In this document: piece after piece, positions 27,152-35,706 of the stretch
How positions within the stretch are numbered: the stretch's first letter is position 1
Layout: each line of letters opens with the position of its first letter
Origin: Desulfobulbaceae bacterium DB1
GTDB taxonomy: Bacteria > Desulfobacterota > Desulfobulbia > Desulfobulbales > SURF-16
Direction of reading: 5' to 3'
Length of the DNA stretch: 64,000 nt
NCBI GenBank assembly: GCA_001914235.1
Contig: MQUF01000002.1
Location: 1 to 64,000 of the forward strand
Made by a program: the position numbers and the translations under genes
The notes under the pieces: model-generated
What the model was told of the DNA's origin: nothing
The model's input: the letters and a program-made list of their open reading frames with translations, nothing else
Database searches by the model: none

Positions 27152-27631
27152 CTAGAGAAGTTCGCCAAGACGGATACCTGCCTGGTTCAAACGTCCTGAC
27201 GTTACCACAAGAATATTTTTTAAGAGCCTGATTGCCAACCGCGGTTCGGCATCAAAAAAACGCTGGGCATTGTTCCCGCTAAACCGCAAGAAACGGCTGT
27301 CTTCCCCCACAGCCAGGGTAACGCTTCTTTTCTGCCCGGCAAGGATAGCCGTTTCACCGAAAATGGAACCGGGACCCAGGACAGCCAGAAGAATAAACTT
27401 GCCGGGAAAACGTGCCTCACGCTTAACAACCAATTTCCCCTCCAGGAGAAACCCCATGAAATCGGCGGAATCCCCCTCTTTCCAAAGATCCGCTCCCCGG
27501 GAAGAAACCTGGTACTCCAGAAAAGGCAGAATTTTGTTGATCTCCCCTGTGGTGCAACCGCTGAAACACGATTGAAACCGAGAAGAAAGAGCTTCGGCAT
27601 CAGGTACCGTTGTCGCCGACATTGTAACCAT
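27152..27631 (-). CDS. Cyclic nucleotide-binding domain protein
   Basis: A single-domain protein of about 159 residues. The cNMP-binding fold is recognisable from FLLEGKLVVKREARFPGKFILLAVLGPGSIFGE, followed by TAILAGQKRSVTLAVGEDSRFLRF. The usual phosphate-binding R of the FGE...R-A motif is not obvious (the stretch reads AGQKRSVT), so nucleotide binding is uncertain. No DNA-binding helix-turn-helix follows, so it is not a CRP-type regulator. It starts 17 bases after the mlaA stop and may belong to the mla operon. Confidence 0.75.
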   Translation of the reverse strand: MVTMSATTVPDAEALSSRFQSCFSGCTTGEINKILPFLEYQVSSRGADLWKEGDSADFMGFLLEGKLVVKREARFPGKFILLAVLGPGSIFGETAILAGQKRSVTLAVGEDSRFLRFSGNNAQRFFDAEPRLAIRLLKNILVVTSGRLNQAGIRLGELL

Positions 27632-27648
27632 AAATTCCCGCAAAAAAA

Positions 27649-28479
27649 TTAATAAATCTTATCGCTTTGACTACTGTCCTTTATTTTACTGCGGCGATGC
27701 TGAATATAGGCATCACGCAGCGAGATATACGGATCAAAGGAAGATTCCTTGAAGGACTCGTAATCGCCCAGAACCAACGAGGTATTATTGACCTGCTGAA
27801 CACCGTACAGGGCAAGCCCCGCCTCCTGATCATTTTCCATGACAACGGCAAGAGGGCTCAGATAGGAATCACCGAACAGGCCCAAGGTGTCACGGGCGGT
27901 GGAAGGGCCCAACACCGGCCAGCAGAAATATATGCCGTTGCCGATTCCCCAATAGCCGAAAGTCTGACCCAGATCTTCATCTTTTATTGTCAGATGAAAA
28001 ACATCCTTGGCCGGATCACCGAGTCCGGCAACACCGGCAGTTGTGTTAATGCAGAAACGGCTGAGTTCAATCCCGGCGTTTTTGAATTTCCCCTGCAACA
28101 TGTTGTTCACAAAACGGACAGGGAACAGAATATTATGAAAGGCATTACGGATGCAGATGCGGAAATCCTGTGGTATGACCGCCCCATATGCCCGAGCAAC
28201 GGGTTTCAAGGCCCAGAAATACAACTTATCGTTGAAATGAAAAAAGAAACGATTGACCGGTTCAAGCGGATCACTGATGACAATATCCGGTTCATTATCA
28301 AACTGGTCATCAAAATCTTCTCCAACCGGCTCTGCTTCCTGAGCCCAGGCCGCTGCCTCAAGGACAAGTGAAAGAGTCCCGTCGACATGCACCTTCAAGG
28401 ACGGAAAAGTCGCGCAAAGAAAAACAAAAAGAAAGGCAACAAGACCGATCAACGGTCTGATCCGAAAATTATTTCTCAC
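27649..28479 (-). CDS. mlaA: Outer-membrane lipid asymmetry protein MlaA (VacJ)
   Basis: MlaA removes mislocalised phospholipids from the outer leaflet of the outer membrane and passes them to MlaC. The 276-residue protein has an N-terminal hydrophobic export signal and the family blocks DPLEPVNRFFFHFNDKLY, FRICIRNAFHNILFP, RFCINTTAGVAGLGDPA, FGYWGIGNGIYFCWPVLGPSTARD. Unlike the E. coli protein no good lipobox is visible (FLC rather than a small residue before Cys). A signal-peptidase I site near AWA is more likely. It is the last mla gene of the operon. Confidence 0.93.
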   Translation of the reverse strand: MRNNFRIRPLIGLVAFLFVFLCATFPSLKVHVDGTLSLVLEAAAWAQEAEPVGEDFDDQFDNEPDIVISDPLEPVNRFFFHFNDKLYFWALKPVARAYGAVIPQDFRICIRNAFHNILFPVRFVNNMLQGKFKNAGIELSRFCINTTAGVAGLGDPAKDVFHLTIKDEDLGQTFGYWGIGNGIYFCWPVLGPSTARDTLGLFGDSYLSPLAVVMENDQEAGLALYGVQQVNNTSLVLGDYESFKESSFDPYISLRDAYIQHRRSKIKDSSQSDKIY

Positions 28480-28497
28480 AAATCCTCCTTTGGCACA

Positions 28498-29142
28498 TCA
28501 CGCCTGAGCTTCCCGGTCTTTTTCCTGGTTTTCTTTTATTTTTTCTTCCATGCGCAGAATAAGTCCCTCATATTTTTCTTTTTTAATTATCTGATCAAAC
28601 TGTTTCCGATAATTCTGCACAAGACTGACGCCCTCGATGATTATATCGTATATGCGCCATTCATTGCTGTTTTTCAGCAGCCGGTAATCAATGGGAATCT
28701 CCTGATCTTTACGGAGAATCTCACTGTAGACAGCGGCCTTGTCTCCATTGACGATCTGTTTTTTAAAGACAATTTCTTCATTGGAATAGGATTTCAGCTT
28801 ATTGATATACGTGGTTTCCAGCACATCGGCAAAAAGCAGGATAAACTGCTCCCGCTGCTCTTCCGTCCTTTCCTTCCAGTGCTGGGCCAGAACCCGCTGC
28901 GCCAGTTCCCGAGAATCAAAGCGCTGCCTGACGATGATCACAATCTCTTTCTTTTTTTGCTCCCATGCTTCACCCGGCACATCTCTCCGCAAGATTTCCA
29001 GAATCCGGTCGATGGAGCCACGCATCTGATCAATGGCTTCATCCTGGGCCCGGCACGGCAGAGGGGAAAAAAACATGAAAAAAAGGACTGCCGTCAACAG
29101 CAGTCGCAGCCATGATCCGTTTTTTCGGCGGGTATATTCCAT
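28498..29142 (-). CDS. mlaC: Periplasmic phospholipid-binding protein MlaC
   Basis: A Ttg2D/MlaC-type soluble carrier that shuttles phospholipids between MlaA and the inner-membrane MlaFED complex. It has about 214 residues from ATG at 29142, with a signal peptide ending at PCRAQDE. Helical family features include FDSRELAQRVLAQHW, EQREQFILLFADVLETTYINKL, and the closing region DYRLLKNSNEWRIYDIIIEG. It lies between mlaD and mlaA, as expected. The last residues are rich in Lys and Glu. Confidence 0.92.
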   Translation of the reverse strand: MEYTRRKNGSWLRLLLTAVLFFMFFSPLPCRAQDEAIDQMRGSIDRILEILRRDVPGEAWEQKKKEIVIIVRQRFDSRELAQRVLAQHWKERTEEQREQFILLFADVLETTYINKLKSYSNEEIVFKKQIVNGDKAAVYSEILRKDQEIPIDYRLLKNSNEWRIYDIIIEGVSLVQNYRKQFDQIIKKEKYEGLILRMEEKIKENQEKDREAQA

Positions 29143-29219
29143 ATCTTTTTTTATCGCGCTACACGAGGTTGTCATCCTGAAATACCATCAACCATCCTAT
29201 TCAACTTTGCTCAAACCTG

Positions 29220-29666
29220 TCAAACATCGCCGAAAATATATTTACTGATCAGCTCTTCCAAGTCAACCGCTGATTCCGTTTCGGTGATCAATCCGCCTTC
29301 TTGCAGATAGACATCGGAACCGCCCTGACTGATACGGATATACTTGTCGCCGATAATGCCCTGTGTTTTTATCGAGGCGATGGCATCTTCCGTTATTTCC
29401 ACATCCCGTGACAGATAGAGTTCCACCCGCGCCTGCTGGGAATCGTTTAATTGAATACCCGACACCTTGCCGACATCAACCCCGGCAATTGACACGGAAG
29501 CCCCTTTTTTCAGGCCGGAGACACTGTCGAACTCGGCGACAAGGGTATAATTGTTTCCCTTGGAAAAAACTGAAAATTCCCCGAACTGCAAGGAAATATA
29601 GGCAAATGCAAAAAAAGAAAGGATCAGAAAGACCCCGACAAAAAATTCAACACTGGTTTTTTTCAT
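29220..29666 (-). CDS. mlaD: MCE-domain protein MlaD
   Basis: The single-pass inner-membrane MCE protein that forms a hexameric ring for phospholipid transport. It has 148 residues: a transmembrane segment at about 7-27, then one MCE domain with LVAEFDSVSGLKKGASVSIAGVDVGKV and IKTQGIIGDKYIRIS. At this length it has only a short C-terminal helix. It is three bases downstream of mlaF and precedes mlaC. Confidence 0.94.
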   Translation of the reverse strand: MKKTSVEFFVGVFLILSFFAFAYISLQFGEFSVFSKGNNYTLVAEFDSVSGLKKGASVSIAGVDVGKVSGIQLNDSQQARVELYLSRDVEITEDAIASIKTQGIIGDKYIRISQGGSDVYLQEGGLITETESAVDLEELISKYIFGDV

Positions 29667-29669
29667 ACC

Positions 29670-30440
29670 TTACTGTTCCATCACTGTGCTTGAATAAATA
29701 TGCCCCATGGTTTCAGTGGCAAAGGAAATAATATGCGGGTCGCCGCTCAGGAAAATATCTTCGGGGCTGGCAAAGGAAACCGTTTTCCCCTTGTTCAGAA
29801 AAACGACCTGATCGGCCAGATTGAACACCTTGGGGATATCATGACTGACGATGATCGCGGTATACCCGAACTGCTTTTGAATCTTAAAGAAAAGCCGGTA
29901 GATATCCATGGTAATCAAAGGATCAAGTCCGGTGGTCGGCTCGTCGAACAGCATGATTTCCGGCTGGAGCATCAAGGCCCTGGCCAGCCCCGCCCTTTTT
30001 CGCATGCCGCCGCTGAGTTGTGCCGGGAATTTTTCTTCATGCCCGTCGAGTTCAAACTGGGCAAGCATTTCCCGGACGCGCTGATCTATCTCGGCGGCCT
30101 TGCACCGTGTCCTTTCCCGCAACGGCAAGGCAACATTTTCGTAAACGGTCATGGAATCAAGCAGCGCGCCGCCCTGAAAAAGAACGCCGAACTTCTCGCG
30201 CACCGTATTGAGCTCTTTCAACCTCATGCCGGTGATGTCGCGGCCGTTTACCAGGATTTCACCGGAATCCGGCTGCAGCAAGCCGAGAATAAGCTTGAGG
30301 CTGACGCTTTTGCCCTGTCCGCTGCCTCCGGCTATCACCGTGGTTTTGCCCTTGGGGAAAAGGATATTGACCCCGTCAAGAACACGTTGCGCACCGAATG
30401 ACTTGACAACGTTTTTAAATTCTATAACCGAATTACTCAT
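29670..30440 (-). CDS. mlaF: ABC transporter ATP-binding protein MlaF
   Basis: The ATPase of the Mla phospholipid transporter, 256 residues. It shows Walker A GGSGQGKSVS, ABC signature LSGGMRKRAGLARAL, Walker B IMLFDEPTTGLDP and the switch His in VSHD. The GMRKRAGLARA pattern is typical of MCE-associated (MlaF/Ttg2A) ATPases. Its start overlaps the mlaE stop by four bases, indicating coupling. Confidence 0.96.
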   Translation of the reverse strand: MSNSVIEFKNVVKSFGAQRVLDGVNILFPKGKTTVIAGGSGQGKSVSLKLILGLLQPDSGEILVNGRDITGMRLKELNTVREKFGVLFQGGALLDSMTVYENVALPLRERTRCKAAEIDQRVREMLAQFELDGHEEKFPAQLSGGMRKRAGLARALMLQPEIMLFDEPTTGLDPLITMDIYRLFFKIQKQFGYTAIIVSHDIPKVFNLADQVVFLNKGKTVSFASPEDIFLSGDPHIISFATETMGHIYSSTVMEQ

Positions 30441-31225
30441 AGCATGACAGCCGTTATCAGATAATCCCAGATCAAAACGGAAATTGACGAAAGCACCACC
30501 GCCTGGGTGGTGGCGCGGCTGACCCCTTCGGCGCCGAAACCGGCACTGCGCAAGACATGGACAAAATAACCGCGGCCGGTACAGATCCAGACGACAAGAA
30601 GGGCAAAAACAAACGATTTGACGATACCGAGATTGATATCCTGGTTGACGACACTTTGTTCAATCCCGTTATAAAAGGCGCCCGGATTGACCCCGAGGAG
30701 AATGACCCCGGCGAGATATCCTCCGCCGATGCCCACGACATTAAAAATCTGGGTAAGGGCCGGGATGGAAATCATGGTTGCCAGAAATTTCGGGGTGATA
30801 AGATAACGAAACGGATCGACAGCCATGCACTCCAATGCATCAAGCTGCTCCGAGTTGCGCATGATGCCGATCTCGGCGCACATGGCCGATCCGGCACGAC
30901 CGGTGACCATCAGGGCGGTCAAAACCGGGCCGAGCTCACGGATCAGGCTTAAGGCGACGGCTGAACCGAGCAGGCCTTCCGAGCCGAATTTTCGCAGGGT
31001 ATAGTAGCCCTGCAGACCAAGAACCATGCCGGTGAAAATGGCGGTGAAAAAAATGACCGCAAAGGAATTGGCGCCGATTATCCTGATTTGCCGGACAACT
31101 TCCCGGAAGCGAAAGGGGCGCGCAAATATCCCTTTCAGGGTGGCGAGGAGGAAAAGACCCATTCGCCCCTGATCACGCACCGCGTAAAGAAAAGAGTCAC
31201 CAAGCCTGGTTATAAGGGAAATCAT
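30437..31225 (-). CDS. mlaE: ABC transporter permease MlaE
   Basis: The membrane permease of the Mla system, about 262 residues from ATG at 31225 (MISLITRLG); a 23-residue upstream extension is left out. Five or so membrane segments are visible. The family signatures RELGPVLTALMVTGRAGSAMCAEIGIMRNSEQLDAL and LECMAVDPFRYLITPK are clear. It is the first gene of mlaEFDCA. It is divergent from the radical-SAM gene at 31442, with about 216 bases between them that hold no gene or obvious promoter. Confidence 0.95.
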   Translation of the reverse strand: MISLITRLGDSFLYAVRDQGRMGLFLLATLKGIFARPFRFREVVRQIRIIGANSFAVIFFTAIFTGMVLGLQGYYTLRKFGSEGLLGSAVALSLIRELGPVLTALMVTGRAGSAMCAEIGIMRNSEQLDALECMAVDPFRYLITPKFLATMISIPALTQIFNVVGIGGGYLAGVILLGVNPGAFYNGIEQSVVNQDINLGIVKSFVFALLVVWICTGRGYFVHVLRSAGFGAEGVSRATTQAVVLSSISVLIWDYLITAVML

Positions 31226-31441
31226 ACTATGCTGGCCGGGGAAAAGAACCTGTCTGAATTTAATCCGTGCCGTGAGCCGGACAACGATGAACACAAGCCC
31301 GTGGATTCCGATTCATGGAAAAGAGCTAGCTTGTCATAAAATGTTTTAGTAATAACTGTCAAGTTTTTCTTCTTTCAGCCTGTCATGAAATGCCGGCCAT
31401 AATTTTTTTTCAACAGACGAGCCAATGGATAAATCAGTCCC

Positions 31442-33106
31442 ATGAAACTTTCCCTGATCAGCTTCAACTGCCGCTATACCCATTCCTGCCTCAGCCTCTT
31501 TTATTTGCGAAATCAACTCGAAGCGCATGTCCGCCATGCGCATGTCTCCCTGCATCAATTCACCATAAATGACCCTTACTACGCCGCTTTGATGCGGATC
31601 ACGAGCATGAACGCCGATGCCTACTTTTTCTCCGTTTACATATGGAATGCCGATCTTGTGTCTCGAATTATCCATGATCTCGCCGTTCTCAAGCCGGATG
31701 CCCCGATTGTGCTGGGCGGCCCCCAGGCGTCAGCCATGGATTGGAGTCAGGCAGGGGCAAAAATTTCGCTGGTCACCGGCGAAATCGAGGGCATAGACCC
31801 CAAATTTTACGCTGATCTGATGTCGGACAGCCTCGCCGACCGCTATGAATGCAGCCGGAGTCATTTTTTCCCCTCTCCTTTCAGGCCGGCGGATTATGAT
31901 GAACATCTCGCCAATCGCTCCATCTACTATGAGTCATCCCGCGGCTGCCCTTACTCCTGCAGTTATTGCATCTCTTCCACCGAGCCAGGCATCCGCCTGA
32001 AAGAATTGGAACTGGTGAAACGAGAGCTTGCGGAAATTCTGGCGCACCAGCCCAAAAGCGTGCGTTTCGTGGACAGGACATTCAACGCATCAGCCGCACG
32101 GACCATGGAAATCTGGAATTTTTTGCTGGCAGAGCCCCATCGCGGCACCACCTTTCATTTTGAAATCTCCCCGGATCTTTTCACGGAAGACATGTTCGCC
32201 TTGCTGCGCGAGGTCCCCCCCGGTTGCTTTCAATTTGAAATCGGCATCCAGTCAACCAACCCGGAGACGCTGGCCGCCATCAACCGGAAAACCAACATAC
32301 CCGTTTCCCTGAACAATATTATCAGACTGGCGGCCCTTGACTCCATTCATCTCCATGTCGATCTTATCCTCGGCCTGCCCCATGAGGACATGGAATCGTT
32401 CGCCCGATCCTTTAATGCTGTTTTTGCCGCTGCCCCCCATTACATCCAGATGGGACTGTTAAAAGTGCTGCCCAATACCCCTCTTGCACTTCAGGTGGGA
32501 AATTTTTCCATTCTGCATTGCCGGCGACCGCCGCACGAAACGCTCGCCACGAAATGGCTCACCCACGATGAACTGGCCGAACTGTACTGGTTCGGGGAAT
32601 GCGTCGAAGCCTTTCACAACAATCGTTATTTCCGTTCGTTTTTCCGCTGCATCCGAAAGAAAGAACCACACGGGTTCGATTTTTTCCGTCGTCTTCTCAT
32701 TTTTTGCCGGAAAGAAAACTTCTTTCACCTGGCCAGAACCCAGGAACTGATGAGCCGCATCCTCCTCGAGTTCATCCAGAAGGATCGTGAGCAACACATC
32801 TTAAGTGAACTTCTCCTTTTTGACTGGCTGCGCAGCGGTCACCGCTTTCTTCCTTCCCATCTCAACCCAAATGCCCTGAATGCGGAAAAGAACGAACTCT
32901 GGCAGCAATTGCCCCAGGAATTACCGCCCTTCTATACCGGGGTGACACGAAACAATTTTTTCAAAAAGGCACTGTTCGTCAAATTTTCAGGGCAGTGCCT
33001 GCGGGAACTGAACCTCAACGACACGGGCAGGGGTATCCTCTGTTTTCTGCCGGAAAAAGAAGAAACCGTGGACGGGCTGATACGGGTTGTCTTTCTTGCG
33101 CCGTAA
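31442..33106 (+). CDS. B12-binding-type radical SAM protein (DUF4080-like)
   Basis: A 554-residue radical S-adenosylmethionine enzyme of unknown reaction. An N-terminal cobalamin-binding-like region (about 1-120, with VLGGPQAS) precedes the radical-SAM core. In the core, ESSRGCPYSCSYCISS holds the CxxxCxxC cluster near residue 170. The Elp3-type fold continues to about 390 (FVDRTFNAS, FEIGIQSTNPETL, HVDLILGLPHEDM). The C-terminal 160 residues resemble the DUF4080 extension. The substrate is not predictable. It stands alone between the mla operon and the TPR lipoprotein. Confidence 0.88.
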   Translation: MKLSLISFNCRYTHSCLSLFYLRNQLEAHVRHAHVSLHQFTINDPYYAALMRITSMNADAYFFSVYIWNADLVSRIIHDLAVLKPDAPIVLGGPQASAMDWSQAGAKISLVTGEIEGIDPKFYADLMSDSLADRYECSRSHFFPSPFRPADYDEHLANRSIYYESSRGCPYSCSYCISSTEPGIRLKELELVKRELAEILAHQPKSVRFVDRTFNASAARTMEIWNFLLAEPHRGTTFHFEISPDLFTEDMFALLREVPPGCFQFEIGIQSTNPETLAAINRKTNIPVSLNNIIRLAALDSIHLHVDLILGLPHEDMESFARSFNAVFAAAPHYIQMGLLKVLPNTPLALQVGNFSILHCRRPPHETLATKWLTHDELAELYWFGECVEAFHNNRYFRSFFRCIRKKEPHGFDFFRRLLIFCRKENFFHLARTQELMSRILLEFIQKDREQHILSELLLFDWLRSGHRFLPSHLNPNALNAEKNELWQQLPQELPPFYTGVTRNNFFKKALFVKFSGQCLRELNLNDTGRGILCFLPEKEETVDGLIRVVFLAP

Positions 33107-33191
33107 ACATGTCCCAATCGAAAGTAACGGGGCGTTTCAGGAAATTATCATTGATCATTTGTATGAATTGCTCCAATTTGCTTCATGACCA

Positions 33192-33200
33192 TGCTATAAT
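33192..33200 (+). promoter_or_regulatory. Extended -10 promoter for the TPR lipoprotein gene
   Basis: A perfect TATAAT (33195-33200) is preceded by TGC, giving the TGn extended -10 element. No matching -35 is found at 17 bases, which an extended -10 can tolerate. It lies 74 bases ahead of the start codon. Prediction only. Confidence 0.5.
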
Positions 33201-33273
33201 GCAAAAATACTGATCTCCTTGTTATTGTTATGACTGAGGCGAATACGCTTCGTATTGCACGAGAGAAGAATTG

Positions 33274-33963
33274 ATGAAAAAACGAACAATCATCCTGATG
33301 GCAGCGGTTATGCTGGCTCTCTGCGGTTGCGCAACCATGTCCTCCGTTTTTTCCGGTGCGGCAGGCGAATACGAGACCGGTATGGGATATTTCAACCAGG
33401 GAAAATTTCAGGAGGCGGCAAATCACTTTTCCAAGGCGGTCGAACTCGACCCTGAGTATGGAGAGGCATATCTGTATCTGGGCAGATCGTACATTAATCT
33501 CGGACGATGGAAAGCGGCGCTTTCCCCTTTGCGGACCGCGTATCGGCTGGCGCCGACGGAAACGAGGAAGGAAATAGGCTCCATCCTTTTCGACGCCCTC
33601 CTTTCCGCCGCTGTCGGGCAAATCAAGCAGGGAAATTTCAAGGAAAGCATTTCCTATCTCAAGGAGGGAATGACTCTCCACGCTTCGTCAGGCAAGGCGC
33701 AGGAGATGATGTTCACCGCCCTGCTTGGTTACGGCGGACAGCTCCTGCAAAGCGGCAACGCCGCCCAAGCAATCGGCGTTTACCAGGAAGCATTAGGTTA
33801 CAACCAGGGTGGCGTGGATGCCTATATCGGTCTGGCCCGGGCTTTCCTGATGAACGGCAATTGGCTCAAGGCCAAGGAGACGGCGGCCGAGGCGCTGCGT
33901 CGTAATCCAAACAGTTCCGACATGAATCAGTTGTTCCGGCAGATGGCCGCTCCTCCTCGCTGA
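33274..33963 (+). CDS. TPR-repeat lipoprotein
   Basis: The product (about 229 residues) starts MKKRTIILMAAVMLALCGCATMS. The signal peptide ends in a lipobox (ALCGC), so it should be lipid-anchored. Three or more tetratricopeptide repeats follow: GMGYFNQGKFQEAANHFSKA, YGEAYLYLGRSYINLGRWKA and AYIGLARAFLMNGNWLKA. It is probably a scaffold in the envelope; no partner is evident. ATG at 33274 is used; a TTG one codon earlier is less likely. Expression is probably from the extended -10 promoter at 33192-33200. Confidence 0.85.
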   Translation: MKKRTIILMAAVMLALCGCATMSSVFSGAAGEYETGMGYFNQGKFQEAANHFSKAVELDPEYGEAYLYLGRSYINLGRWKAALSPLRTAYRLAPTETRKEIGSILFDALLSAAVGQIKQGNFKESISYLKEGMTLHASSGKAQEMMFTALLGYGGQLLQSGNAAQAIGVYQEALGYNQGGVDAYIGLARAFLMNGNWLKAKETAAEALRRNPNSSDMNQLFRQMAAPPR

Positions 33964-33980
33964 TTCAAGGAGATGACGAC

Positions 33981-34000
33981 GCGGGCCGCTTCCGGCCCGC
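33981..34000. terminator. GC-rich hairpin between convergent genes
   Basis: GCGGGCC and GGCCCGC pair around a six-base loop 17 bases after the lipoprotein stop. Neither side has a U-tract, so intrinsic termination is doubtful; it may protect 3' ends of the two convergent transcripts. Confidence 0.35.
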
Positions 34001-34030
34001 ACGATCGACCTCTCTTCGTGCGCCGCACCG

Positions 34031-34618
34031 TCATGTGAGGTCCTGAAAATCCCTGCGGATTTTTTCAATGTTTTTCCGGTAGCCGTCGGCATCGCCATAT
34101 TCCAGAAATTTACTGGAGCGACTATGAAAAGAGGAGGTTCTTCTGGCATGCTTGATGGGGCACCAGTATTGCTCGGTTCTGCCGGCAACCTCCCGGACGT
34201 AGCCGATAAGTCCGTTAAAATAGCCGCAGTAGACACAGTTCACTTTTTCGACAATATTCAGATAACTCAATGAATGACGATCAATAACGATGTATCGGCC
34301 CCGCTTTACCTTCGGGATGCCGTAGACGGGAAAACAGGCGAATTGATAGATGGAGACAACCGCATCCAGGAACAGCGCCGGGAAAAGGCAGAACCAGATC
34401 ACCGGAACCGTGAGAAAATGGAGGAAAGGGGCATCTTTCAAGAAGTGACGCAACCGCTTGGCCAGACGTTGATGCCGGCTTTTTATCTCCCGGTCGAAAC
34501 GAACCTTTTTCCCCCGGATTGTATAAAAAAATTCCTCCTCCTTCTTCTGAATGTCACGGGAAAGCTCATTTTCAAGTTCTTTAATCTTTTCGATCAGGCT
34601 CTGCAGTTTATTTTCCAT
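34031..34618 (-). CDS. Hypothetical membrane-associated protein with a CxxC motif
   Basis: A 195-residue protein not recognised as a named family. An N-terminal coiled coil (about 1-60, rich in Lys and Glu) leads to one or two hydrophobic segments at about 70-100 (FLTVPVIWFCLFPALFLDAV). A conserved-looking domain follows with RYIVIDRHSLSYLNIVEKVNCVYCGYFNG and EQYWCPIKHARR. The CVYCGY and YWCPIKH blocks look like a metal-binding site on the inner side of the membrane. It is 34 bases downstream of the universal stress protein gene and may share its transcript. Confidence 0.7.
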   Translation of the reverse strand: MENKLQSLIEKIKELENELSRDIQKKEEEFFYTIRGKKVRFDREIKSRHQRLAKRLRHFLKDAPFLHFLTVPVIWFCLFPALFLDAVVSIYQFACFPVYGIPKVKRGRYIVIDRHSLSYLNIVEKVNCVYCGYFNGLIGYVREVAGRTEQYWCPIKHARRTSSFHSRSSKFLEYGDADGYRKNIEKIRRDFQDLT

Positions 34619-34652
34619 TCAACCCCTTTTATCGGCGGAATCACTGAACTCC

Positions 34653-35588
34653 TTAATTGACCAGCCAGACCGCCAGATCATTCACCGTCCAGAGCACCCG
34701 GGCCGACACACCGCCGAAAAAGCCCGTCGGCTCATCCGGACCGCGTCTGCCCATGACGATGGTACCGTATTTTTCATTTCGCAGTTGAAACATGATGTCA
34801 AGGGCGGCTTCAACTCCCCTGCCGACATCCGCCCGGGAAACATTGTCCATATTAAATCCGCTTTCCCGTAAAATCTGCTCAGGCCCATGGAAAATGGCAT
34901 CCGGTCGAGAAAGATGTTCCTCGCACCATTGCTTGCCCCATATTTCATGGAGCTTTTCCACATCCTCTTTTTTTTTCTCTTTCAGCCAGGCAGCGGAATG
35001 AAACAGGGTGATCTCGACATCATGCATTCCCTCGAGAACAAAGGCCAGATGGTCCACTGCGCGCAAACTGCGTCTGCTGCCGTCAACCGGCACGAGAAAA
35101 TTGCGGGACGTCACCTCGCCGTCAACAATCCAAATCGGCAGACTAAAACATTTTTCAAGGACTTCCGTCGTCACGCTGCCCATCACCAGCCCCTGCAACC
35201 GACCAAGACCTCTTCTGCCCATGAGAAGGGCATCATATTGCCCCTTATGCATTTCCGCGACAAGATCATTCGCGACACCGACACCGGTGCGGGCCAACTG
35301 CACCGCCGAGGTGATCATCTCTTCCTTGAATCCGTTTCTGGTGAGAAAATTGATCTCTTCGCGTAAATGTTTTTCAGCAAGGCGGAATTTTCGTCGCGCA
35401 TCGTCGGAGAGCATGTTCATCCTGTCCCCGTCGTCAAGCCATTGCGTGCTGGGCGGCAGGGAACAGGAAACAATACAAAGCATATGCAGGGCGACATCCC
35501 CATCGACGCCGAACAACCTGCTCAGATAGTTGATCTCGTTCAATGAACAATACGAACCGTCAACGGCCACCAGTATCTTCTTCTGCAT
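34653..35588 (-). CDS. Tandem universal stress protein (UspA family)
   Basis: About 311 residues made of two Usp domains. The first starts KKILVAVDGSYCSLNEI and ends with an ATP-binding-like GRRGLGRLQGLVMGSVT. The second starts RNFLVPVDGSRRSLRAV and ends GRRGPDEPTGFFGGVSARVLW. Both keep the G-x2-G-x9-G-S/V pattern of ATP-binding Usp proteins. The start is ATG at 35588, because AAGGAGG lies ten bases upstream. A terminator at 35621-35658 separates it from the actin operon. Confidence 0.9.
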   Translation of the reverse strand: MQKKILVAVDGSYCSLNEINYLSRLFGVDGDVALHMLCIVSCSLPPSTQWLDDGDRMNMLSDDARRKFRLAEKHLREEINFLTRNGFKEEMITSAVQLARTGVGVANDLVAEMHKGQYDALLMGRRGLGRLQGLVMGSVTTEVLEKCFSLPIWIVDGEVTSRNFLVPVDGSRRSLRAVDHLAFVLEGMHDVEITLFHSAAWLKEKKKEDVEKLHEIWGKQWCEEHLSRPDAIFHGPEQILRESGFNMDNVSRADVGRGVEAALDIMFQLRNEKYGTIVMGRRGPDEPTGFFGGVSARVLWTVNDLAVWLVN

Positions 35589-35620
35589 GGTTGGCAATCC
35601 TCCTTGTAGCTTGTCGCGGC

Positions 35621-35658
35621 AAAAAAAAAGTTTCCCGCGGAAATCCTGGGAAACTTCA
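35621..35658 (-). terminator. Rho-independent terminator of the MamK-like actin operon
   Basis: On the minus strand, AAGTTTCCC and GGGAAACTT pair around an 11-base loop and run straight into a tract of nine T residues. It lies about 50 bases after the stop codon of the second actin gene and ends that transcription unit. Confidence 0.85.
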
Positions 35659-35706
35659 TGGCTTTCTCACACCGCATCCCGCAAAGCAGGAAGCAATAGA
35701 AAAAAT

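Noticed and set aside
31346-31675. Minus-strand frame of 109 codons upstream of mlaE
   Set aside because: It overlaps the start of the radical-SAM gene at 31442 on the other strand and has no family similarity or ribosome-binding site.
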